Shown here one piece after another: positions 5,658 to 11,452 of a stretch of 12,693 nucleotides of DNA. The first letter of the stretch is position 1, and every line of letters begins with the position of its first letter. The DNA comes from Akkermansia sp. (GTDB lineage Bacteria; Verrucomicrobiota; Verrucomicrobiia; Verrucomicrobiales; Akkermansiaceae), in contig JAGBZE010000065.1 in NCBI GenBank assembly GCA_017628435.1, forward strand, positions 1 to 12,693, written 5' to 3'. Position numbers and translations under genes: made by a program. The notes below the pieces were generated by a model, which had not been told where the DNA came from, did not search any database, and was given only the letters and a program-made list of their open reading frames with translations.

Positions 5658-8048
5658 TTACTCCCCGGAATGAGGTTTGACGGAGTTTACCACGGCCTTA
5701 AGGCGAAGGAGGCTTCCTGGCTCATGCACATAAATTCTATCCTTGAACGAGCCATCCCACCACGCCGAGCGGGGAGCTTCCCCTGCTCGTTCCATCCACT
5801 CAGCCTGCGTCATGTCCGGCAACCTGCGCTTGCCACCCTTGATATTGAGCGTACGGGCATCCACCTGATGCCAGCAGAAACAGCGGAAGGCGCCATTTTC
5901 CACCTTGCCCACAGCCAGCCAGCTGCAGAGTGAATGGTAAAAATCTTTTACTGCAATTTCCTGCTGTCGGGATTCATCATGACGAATAGCACACCATTTC
6001 AGGTTCTCTGCATCAGGCATGGCTTCATTAAGATACCACCAGCAAGCAACAGGCAATTCCATGCAAGCAGGAATCTCTTCCATATCGGGTATAGCGTTTA
6101 TGGTATCTACCAGCTGCGCTATACCAAGTTCATCCCACAAGCGGTTGACCATTTCCGCGAGGCGGCGGTTGATAAGCGCTTTATAGCCACCCAGGACTTC
6201 GGGATAGTTTTTTTCGTGTGCGTCCTTCCGATGAGAGGCATGCAGCTTCGCCGGGCGCTTATCGAAAAGCTGGACATTTTTCCAGCCATAGTATTTTTCT
6301 TGTTTATTATCAATCTTAATATCAATCAAGACGGCATCTGGACAACAAAAATCGCATGCAGGACAGACGGCATCATCCGCTGGCACCCCGATATAAGCAT
6401 CCTGCTTCTCCCGGTTGCGGCGGTAGTACAGCATCTGCTTGTTAGCAAGCGAGTCCCGGTACAACAGTTCATCCTGCTCCAGACGCCACCACCAACTCTG
6501 CGGCACGATGTGGTCAACATCCCACGGGCGGTTCATATCCTCGCCCCATGTTGCGGGTTCATGGGGATAAAAACCGCATTCCACCCGCAACAAACGGTTC
6601 ATGTAGGGAGTCTGCAGGAAATGCAACAAAGCCTCATTTCGCTGGTTTGCAAAAATATGCAGCCACTCCTCATTGTGAGGATATTCTGACTTCAATTCCA
6701 CCTTCTCTGGCTTATTAAGCGGATACATACCTGTTTCCTGAGAATAACAAGCCGCATAGGCCACCCCGATAGCTATTAACTCCAGCAGATTCGAAATCTT
6801 TAAGTTCTTAGTATTCAAGGCTTCATAAAAACGCTCACAAAAGTGCTTGTGATTCCCCGGATCCCAGCAGACCACATAAGGAAGCATGCACAGCAATTTC
6901 TTATGTTTCTTATCTGTGGAGCTGCCTGCCAGATTATGGAATTTCAACATGCACCAGCATATAACCGTCAGCCACTCATCCTTAGAGGCGGACAAATAAA
7001 TGGAAGCCGGGATGCAGGCATCACGTAACAACGTTTTTGCTGCATCAATAGCCGCAACAATATCTTTATCTTTGTCTTTATTCTGCCAATAAGAATAATG
7101 AGAAGGTTCGACCAGCAAACCGGAGCGCTTGCGATCCGAATCCTTCGTGTACTTCAAGCGGGCATACAAACGGGCCACCCGGCTGGGAGGAAGAAAACCT
7201 TCCGCCGTCTTATTGATTGCCTGTTTGAAGCCTCTCCCCATGTACGAACACAAGGTGGAGTAGGTGAGGTCCGTGTTCGAAATAAGTGTGCCTCCTTTGT
7301 TGATGCGGGTGAAAAGCTCGTGAATGCGGCTCTTATCGGTATCGGCATCCTTCGTTTCGAGTGTGAGGCTGTTTGCGTTTTGCTCGTGAATGCGATTCTT
7401 GCCGGTATCGGCATCCTGCGCGGCCAGGCTGAATCGAATCAATGGCAGAGAATCGACACTCACGCGCTTGCGCCATACCTCTGTATTCTTCAATACCTGC
7501 TCCGGCACCAAATCTCTTTCCCCGGCGAGAATGCGGCACAATGGAATCCACCCGTTATCTCCCCAATAGACAGAAGCAGTTTCCATGCTCGGCACGGCAA
7601 AGGAATCCATCTTCTGTGGCATCATCTCCTTCCACAGTTTCATCATCTCACCATGGGGGAGCCTTTCCAATTTATCCCCATTCCACCTGAAGCCCCAGGG
7701 ATGCCGACGCGTGCAGACCATCAGTTCCAGATTGACCGCGTTCACCCAGAGCGTCGTCATAGCAGTCTCGATAGATGGCTCCAGCAATCCAAGCTTGATA
7801 GCATGCCAGCGCTGCTGGCCGTCTATCAGCTGCCATCTTCCTTCCTGTTCGTAAAGAGTCAATGCCCCAATAGGATAGCCTGCAAAAATAGATTTCCAGA
7901 GATTGGCAATCTGCGTGGGATTCCAGACAAGCCCACGCTGCACATCCGGTATATCAATATCATCGAACTCCACCAAATCCCGCAGCGAAACCACACAGGC
8001 TACGGAGTTGGAGTTGTTGAATCTTTCGCTCAATTTCATTGTCGTCAT
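5658..8048 (-). CDS. DUF262 / HNH endonuclease, GmrSD- or SspE-like
   Basis: About 796 residues (numbering here from the alternative ATG at 8054). The N-terminal DUF262 (ParB-like) domain shows IPDVQRGLVW (35-44), GYPIGALTLYE (59-69), DGQQR (78-82) and LFTRINKGGT (247-256). DGQQR is the signature of GmrS/SspE-type nucleotide-dependent restriction proteins. Near 511-550 is an HNH nuclease region: WDVDHIVPQS followed by LANKQML and RRNREK, with H515, N538 and N547 as likely active-site residues. A Cys cluster (C564, C567, C570, C571) may bind zinc. About 220 residues after it are unrecognised. Known relatives cut modified phage DNA (type IV restriction) or act in phosphorothioate-based defence; the same role here is inferred. 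Residues 214-224 are repeated at 236-246. Base composition is AT-rich in places (21 of 60 G+C at 7021-7080), unlike neighbouring genes, suggesting acquisition. ATGs lie at 8054, 8048 and 8039; 8048 fits the promoter best. Confidence 0.88.
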   Translation of the reverse strand: MTTMKLSERFNNSNSVACVVSLRDLVEFDDIDIPDVQRGLVWNPTQIANLWKSIFAGYPIGALTLYEQEGRWQLIDGQQRWHAIKLGLLEPSIETAMTTLWVNAVNLELMVCTRRHPWGFRWNGDKLERLPHGEMMKLWKEMMPQKMDSFAVPSMETASVYWGDNGWIPLCRILAGERDLVPEQVLKNTEVWRKRVSVDSLPLIRFSLAAQDADTGKNRIHEQNANSLTLETKDADTDKSRIHELFTRINKGGTLISNTDLTYSTLCSYMGRGFKQAINKTAEGFLPPSRVARLYARLKYTKDSDRKRSGLLVEPSHYSYWQNKDKDKDIVAAIDAAKTLLRDACIPASIYLSASKDEWLTVICWCMLKFHNLAGSSTDKKHKKLLCMLPYVVCWDPGNHKHFCERFYEALNTKNLKISNLLELIAIGVAYAACYSQETGMYPLNKPEKVELKSEYPHNEEWLHIFANQRNEALLHFLQTPYMNRLLRVECGFYPHEPATWGEDMNRPWDVDHIVPQSWWWRLEQDELLYRDSLANKQMLYYRRNREKQDAYIGVPADDAVCPACDFCCPDAVLIDIKIDNKQEKYYGWKNVQLFDKRPAKLHASHRKDAHEKNYPEVLGGYKALINRRLAEMVNRLWDELGIAQLVDTINAIPDMEEIPACMELPVACWWYLNEAMPDAENLKWCAIRHDESRQQEIAVKDFYHSLCSWLAVGKVENGAFRCFCWHQVDARTLNIKGGKRRLPDMTQAEWMERAGEAPRSAWWDGSFKDRIYVHEPGSLLRLKAVVNSVKPHSGE
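7316..7447 (-). repeat. 66-base in-frame tandem duplication within the nuclease gene
   Basis: Two 66-base periods start at 7316 and 7382. Their first 39 bases (7316-7354 and 7382-7420) match at 34 of 39 positions; the remaining 27 bases have diverged. In protein this gives DADTGKNRIHE (214-224) and DADTDKSRIHE (236-246), a 22-residue period. The second protein copy leads directly into the conserved LFTRINKGGT, so the first copy is probably the inserted one. The frame is kept. Confidence 0.8.
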
Positions 8049-8055
8049 TGTCATC

Positions 8056-8084
8056 AGATTAGCTCAATATTCGTTTCAATTCAA
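8056..8084 (-). promoter_or_regulatory. Promoter of the DUF262/HNH gene, leaderless geometry
   Basis: Minus strand: TTGAAT (8079-8084), 17-base spacer, TAATCT (8056-8061). The ATG at 8054 is only one base after the -10, too close to be transcribed, while the ATG at 8048 is 7 bases after it, matching the spacing seen at other genes here. This favours 8048 as the start. It lacks the GTTGAC/GTCAAC operator found upstream of the regulator and ankyrin genes. Confidence 0.45.
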
Positions 8085-8103
8085 GTGCAAAACAAGCATT
8101 GCC

Positions 8104-8200
8104 CTAGAGAAGTTTGCGAAGTTCATCCAGCGTGAACGCAGCTGCTGAGAGGCAGCGACCCATCCGGTCGCAACAGTTCCCGGGGATGGTTAACAGACAT
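8104..8200 (-). other. Gap with two overlapping mini-frames, possibly remnant coding DNA
   Basis: Between the second ankyrin gene and the nuclease promoter are two short overlapping frames: 8200-8123 (25 residues, begins MSVNHPRELLRPDG) and 8163-8104 (19 residues, ends AAAFTLDELRKLL). Neither has a convincing ribosome-binding site. The second has an amphipathic helical look, as at the end of a real protein, so the gap may hold the tail of a decayed gene. Otherwise I see nothing in this gap. Confidence 0.15.
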
Positions 8201-8207
8201 GGCAATG

Positions 8208-9074
8208 TCAGGATTGCGTGAGGAGTTCAATGCAGGTAGAGGATTGCCCGAACAGGCGGGCCACATCCAGCGGCGTGTAACCGCTGTCATTCCGGGATTG
8301 GGGATTTGCCCCTGCTGCCAGCAGCAGACGAACATTCTGAGGAATGCCTGTCAAGGCAGCTTCATGCAGCGGGGTTTCGCCCTCATCATTAGCAGCATTC
8401 ACTTCGGCTCCGTTATCCAGCAGAAGTTGCAGAAGTTCCGGCGAATCGCCCGCTGCTGCAAAATGCAGGGGCGTATCTCCCCGGCGGGTGCGGGCGTTCA
8501 CCTCCAGCCGCAGGCGGATAAGCTCAGCAGCTGTATTCAAGCTGGAATACATGGCCGCCAGATGCAGGGGAGTATTTCCCATGCGGTCCCGCCAGTCAGA
8601 TTCATTGGAATGCATCATCAGCCAGGCGCAGCACTTCCATGCGCCATGCTCGGCCGCGCGGTGCAGCGGGGTCTGTCCCTCGATATCTGCCAAGTCAGCC
8701 CGTGCCCCGGCGCGGGTGAGTGCAGCGCAGAGGTTTCTGTCGTTGCGGGCGGCAGACAGATGCATCGGCGTTTCGCCCTTATATGATGCCAGGTTCGGAT
8801 TCGCGCCATGAGCCAACAGCAGCCGGGCGCAATCCCCCTGCCCGATGGCAACATACAAAGGGCTCCGCTGGCGGCAATCCAGGGCATTCACATCGGCTCC
8901 GGCTTCCAGGAGCATCCGGCAGCACTCCGAATGACCATTTTCCGCCGCCAGATGAAGGGGTGTTTCATCCCAGTTATTGAGGGCACCTGCTCCGTGCGGC
9001 AGCAGCGCCGACAAGCCAGCGGCATCACCTGCTGCCGCAAGGGCATGGGCCGGATAAGCAGCTTCTTTTCTCAT
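8208..9074 (-). CDS. Ankyrin-repeat protein (second of a tandem pair)
   Basis: A 288-residue protein made almost wholly of ankyrin repeats, a helix-turn-helix-loop fold used to bind other proteins. I count about nine repeats including divergent caps: the N-cap with YPAHALAAAGDAAGL (7-21), then units beginning DETPLHLAAENGH, RSPLYVAIGQG, GETPMHLSAARND, GQTPLHRAAEHG, GNTPLHLAAMYS, GDTPLHFAAAGD, GETPLHEAALTG, and the C-cap GYTPLDVARLFG. There is no signal peptide, membrane segment or catalytic domain, so it is probably cytoplasmic. It is a paralogue of the gene before it: both share YPAHA..AA.GDA, NNWDETPLH.AA.NGH.ECCR and matching C-terminal repeats. It begins 18 bases after that gene's stop, with an AGGAG ribosome-binding site, so it is cotranscribed. 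Binding partner unknown. Confidence 0.92.
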   Translation of the reverse strand: MRKEAAYPAHALAAAGDAAGLSALLPHGAGALNNWDETPLHLAAENGHSECCRMLLEAGADVNALDCRQRSPLYVAIGQGDCARLLLAHGANPNLASYKGETPMHLSAARNDRNLCAALTRAGARADLADIEGQTPLHRAAEHGAWKCCAWLMMHSNESDWRDRMGNTPLHLAAMYSSLNTAAELIRLRLEVNARTRRGDTPLHFAAAGDSPELLQLLLDNGAEVNAANDEGETPLHEAALTGIPQNVRLLLAAGANPQSRNDSGYTPLDVARLFGQSSTCIELLTQS

Positions 9075-9082
9075 AGCTCAGG

Positions 9083-9087
9083 CTCCT
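9083..9087 (-). promoter_or_regulatory. Shine-Dalgarno sequence of the second ankyrin gene
   Basis: AGGAG on the minus strand, 8 bases before the ATG at 9074. It lies in the 18-base gap after the first ankyrin gene and shows that this organism uses Shine-Dalgarno sites at internal operon genes, in contrast to the leaderless first genes. Confidence 0.7.
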
Positions 9088-9092
9088 GTGTT

Positions 9093-10100
9093 TTACTGTG
9101 CTTCCGGCATGCGTTCACTAAGAATCGCCACGCATGCCTGGTGTTCCCAGTTCTGCGCCAGTTCCAGTGCGTTATACCCCAGGATATTGCGCAAGGCGGG
9201 GTCTGCTCCGGCGTTCAGCAGAAGCTTTACATTCAGGGCTATGCCTGCAGATGCTGCTGCATGCAAGGGCGTCTCCCCCATACGGTTCACCGCATGCACA
9301 TCGGCTCCATACTTCAGCAGGCACTTGATGAGCCCCTTGGTCTTGCAGGCAGCAGCGTAGTGCAGCGGGGTCTCATTCATGTGATTGCGGGCATTGATGT
9401 CCTTGACCGCATGCGCAAGGGTCATGATAGCTTCCCAGTTTTCCTGCTGGTAGCAAGCCAGATGCAACGGCGTTTCTCCCTCAAGATTCGGGGCGTCGAT
9501 ATCTGCCCCTTGAATCTGCAGGTAATGCGCCAGACAGGCCCGGTGAGCCAGCAGTGCCAGATGCAAGGGCGTGTTGCCGTCCCGGTCAGGCAGAAATTGC
9601 CTGCCAGACCGGCTACTCAGACAGCCCACGCACTCCATGCTACCGCTTTCAACGGCGTGGTGCAAGGCTGTACGCATGTTGCGGTCACGCAGGTGGGCAT
9701 CTGCGCCAGCAGCCAGTAATTCCATGCAGATTTCCTCATTTCCCCTGGCTGCTGCCAGATGCAACGAAGAATCGGCATTCGCGCGGCCCTGAAGATTCGG
9801 GGCGGCTCCATGCTTCAGCAGGAGTTTCACGCATTCAGCATGCCCCTCGTGTGCGGCGCGGTGCAAGACAGTATACAACTGATAATCCAGTGCATTCGCC
9901 TCCGCGCCGTTCTCCAGCAGCAGACGGCAGCACTCTGCGTGACCATTCTGAGCAGCCACATGCAGCGGTGTTTCATCCCAGTTGTTGCGTTCCTTTGCCG
10001 CTGCCGGCAGCATGGACGCGAGTTTTTCAGCATCTCCGCACTCTGCTGCTGCATGAGCCGGGTACCGCCTGGTGTATTCGGGTATGTTGTATTCCATCAT
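9093..10100 (-). CDS. Ankyrin-repeat protein (first of a tandem pair)
   Basis: A 335-residue protein starting MMEYNIPEYTRRYPAHAAAE, again almost wholly ankyrin repeats, about ten with caps, one more than its downstream paralogue. Clear units begin DETPLHVAAQNGH, YTVLHRAAHEGH, DSSLHLAAARGN, RTALHHAVESG, GNTPLHLALLAH, GETPLHLACYQQ, NETPLHYAAACK, GETPLHAAASAG; the last, GYNALELAQNWE, is a cap. The fifth unit is degenerate in its second helix (CLSSRSGRQFLPD). No secretion signal, so probably a cytoplasmic protein-binding scaffold. The frame is open upstream to an ATG at 10181, but that would place the promoter and operator (10119-10156) inside the gene; the ATG at 10100 (or the adjacent one at 10097) is the start. 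The leader is about 19 bases, C-rich, with no Shine-Dalgarno site. The promoter carries the same operator as the regulator gene upstream. Confidence 0.92.
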   Translation of the reverse strand: MMEYNIPEYTRRYPAHAAAECGDAEKLASMLPAAAKERNNWDETPLHVAAQNGHAECCRLLLENGAEANALDYQLYTVLHRAAHEGHAECVKLLLKHGAAPNLQGRANADSSLHLAAARGNEEICMELLAAGADAHLRDRNMRTALHHAVESGSMECVGCLSSRSGRQFLPDRDGNTPLHLALLAHRACLAHYLQIQGADIDAPNLEGETPLHLACYQQENWEAIMTLAHAVKDINARNHMNETPLHYAAACKTKGLIKCLLKYGADVHAVNRMGETPLHAAASAGIALNVKLLLNAGADPALRNILGYNALELAQNWEHQACVAILSERMPEAQ

Positions 10101-10118
10101 GGTGTGGGGGTGGGTATC

Positions 10119-10156
10119 GGTTGACAATTTATAATTCTTGGCGCCTTTTGTCAACC
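10119..10156 (-). promoter_or_regulatory. Ankyrin operon promoter with paired GTTGAC/GTCAAC operator
   Basis: Minus strand: TTGACA (10149-10154), 17-base spacer, TAAATT (10126-10131); an alternative TATAAA overlaps it at a 15-base spacing. Flanking and overlapping these is a perfect 8-base inverted repeat, GGTTGACA at one end and TGTCAACC at the other, whose cores GTTGAC and GTCAAC are exactly 24 bases apart (10120-10125 and 10150-10155). One arm covers the -35, the other directly follows the -10, so a bound protein would block RNA polymerase. An A/T-only tract (10158-10170) just upstream could act as an UP element. The same arms and spacing recur at 11331-11366. Confidence 0.75.
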
Positions 10157-10196
10157 TTAAATTTAAATTTCGCCCACTCATCTGATGATAAAAAGC

Positions 10197-11330
10197 TCAC
10201 AAAACACTTTCACAACGCGCCATATCTGGCTCGCATCCAAAGCGTTGCACAACATCCTCAACTGTCAGTGCACCGGTTGACACAGCGAACCCGAGTAGCG
10301 TGTGCAGGCGCGGAGAGATATCAGGAATTTCGTAGGGAGCTCCCGGCTCAACATCGGAAAGCTGCTTGTCTGCCGGGAGCGCAAACAATCGCTTGTAAAA
10401 GCGGTTACAGTAGTCCCGATACTGCTCCCATTCAATGATGTTCAACTGCATGGCGCGTGCGATAAGCCCTATGATACTGATACCGAAGTATTGCTTGAGT
10501 TCCTGCAGAAGATACAGGGGTAACTCGTTGCGTAATTCACGACCCAACGCAGAAATCACCTCATCACGAGGCACCAGAAGAGCCCCGGCAAAGCGCATGA
10601 TGCAATACTCCTTGTCGGATGGCAAATCGGCATCTACCTCAGGAAAAAGAATATGCCCGAGTTCGTGAGCAAGAGTCATGCGCTTACGGGCGGGGTTCTG
10701 ATTCAACCAATCGGCTATACAGATGACAGGCTTTCCCTTGTGCACAATGGAGAAAGCGTCCATACGCTTGTCGCTGAATGGAATTTCACAAACCAGAATC
10801 CCCTTACGCTCCAGCAGAATGCTCAGACAAGGTAAGGGGCCACTGCCAAGCTTCCAGCGTTTGCGCAGCTCATCCGCCATTTCTTCCATCAGGGCAGTCT
10901 TTTCCTCCGTCTGCCCTATACGGCGGTTCAGCTTACGCAGTTCAGCCCTGGTGAAGGGGGATGCCCAGGGCACGCTCCGCCCGGTAAGAGCTTCCAGCTC
11001 AAGATAGCGATTGCAACGCTCCATAGCCAACGCTTTAGCGGCCTCCCACTCTTTCAGAGGCAATTCGTGACGGCTGCGCCGGAACTTCACCTCCTCCAGG
11101 GAGAGCAGCGGGGCGTATCCCGCAGTATCCTGAATACCCAGCAGCTCGCACAAAGCAGCCCGTACCTCCTCCCTTGGCTCTGCTGTGCCCTTTTCATAGC
11201 GCGAAAGCATCTCATGCGAAACCACGCCACCCAAAGCAGCACTGAGTTCCCTCAGCGAAAGCTTCTTCAATCGCCGGAGCATCTGCAACTGCAGAGAAAA
11301 TGAACTTCTGGGGCTTCGGAGTGACGACAT
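10197..11330 (-). CDS. XRE-type HTH regulator fused to ImmA/IrrE-type metallopeptidase
   Basis: A 377-residue protein. Residues 15-66 are an XRE/Cro-CI helix-turn-helix (LRRLKKLSLRELSAAL, then SHEMLSRYEKGTAEP). Residues 165-300 are an ImmA/IrrE (DUF955) domain with the zinc motif AHELGHILFP (HELGH at 222-226) and a downstream EYCIMRFAGALLVP, where E241 is the likely third ligand. About 75 residues after it are unrecognised. In ICEBs1 (ImmR/ImmA) and Deinococcus (DdrO/IrrE) a separate protease of this class cleaves a repressor upon stress; here DNA-binding and peptidase parts are in one chain. The start at 11330 lies directly after its operator; an open frame continues upstream to 11834 but there it overlaps the rpsA 3' end and the terminator, so it is not coding. 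I infer that it represses itself and the ankyrin genes. Confidence 0.92.
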   Translation of the reverse strand: MSSLRSPRSSFSLQLQMLRRLKKLSLRELSAALGGVVSHEMLSRYEKGTAEPREEVRAALCELLGIQDTAGYAPLLSLEEVKFRRSRHELPLKEWEAAKALAMERCNRYLELEALTGRSVPWASPFTRAELRKLNRRIGQTEEKTALMEEMADELRKRWKLGSGPLPCLSILLERKGILVCEIPFSDKRMDAFSIVHKGKPVICIADWLNQNPARKRMTLAHELGHILFPEVDADLPSDKEYCIMRFAGALLVPRDEVISALGRELRNELPLYLLQELKQYFGISIIGLIARAMQLNIIEWEQYRDYCNRFYKRLFALPADKQLSDVEPGAPYEIPDISPRLHTLLGFAVSTGALTVEDVVQRFGCEPDMARCESVL

Positions 11331-11368
11331 GTTGACAATATGCAGAAAAATCAACAGAAAGTCAACAT
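11329..11368 (-). promoter_or_regulatory. Regulator promoter with paired GTTGAC/GTCAAC operator
   Basis: Minus strand: TTGACT (11360-11365), 17-base spacer, CATATT (11337-11342), then 6 bases to the ATG at 11330, a leaderless arrangement. The promoter is bracketed by a perfect 8-base inverted repeat, ATGTTGAC and GTCAACAT, with cores 24 bases apart (11331-11336 and 11361-11366), the same geometry as at the ankyrin promoter. The last arm abuts and includes part of the start codon. A further TGTTGA half-site sits between them (11351-11356). A perfect TATAAT on the minus strand at 11367-11372 could serve a second, upstream promoter, but its -35 is poor. Confidence 0.75.
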
Positions 11369-11390
11369 TATAATCATTCTCGCCCGTCCA

Positions 11391-11425
11391 CAAAAAAAAC
11401 CGCTGCGGTTGCCCGCAGCGGTTTT
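11391..11425 (-). terminator. Rho-independent terminator after rpsA
   Basis: A perfect 13-base stem (11396-11408 with 11413-11425) around the 4-base loop GCAA, followed on the minus strand by a T-tract (the A run 11392-11399). It lies 28 bases after the rpsA stop. T's also follow the stem on the plus strand (to 11426), so it could stop transcription in both directions. It insulates the accessory genes from rpsA transcription. Confidence 0.9.
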
Positions 11426-11452
11426 TGAAGTAATCAGGTGCTAATCGGTTGA

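Noticed and set aside
7316..7447. The two-copy repeat as a CRISPR or dispersed element
   Set aside because: Only two units, in frame within a coding region, with a protein-level period of 22 residues.
7098..8135. Long open frame on the plus strand over the nuclease N-terminus
   Set aside because: Antisense shadow of the DUF262 domain whose motifs are clear on the minus strand.
8188..8212. GGTTAACA and TGTCAGG in the gap after the second ankyrin gene as a degenerate operator
   Set aside because: Each arm has mismatches and the spacing is far shorter than 24 bases; no promoter lies between.
8808..9719. Plus-strand open frame spanning both ankyrin genes
   Set aside because: It crosses the gap between two real minus-strand genes; the regular pattern comes from ankyrin repeats read backwards.
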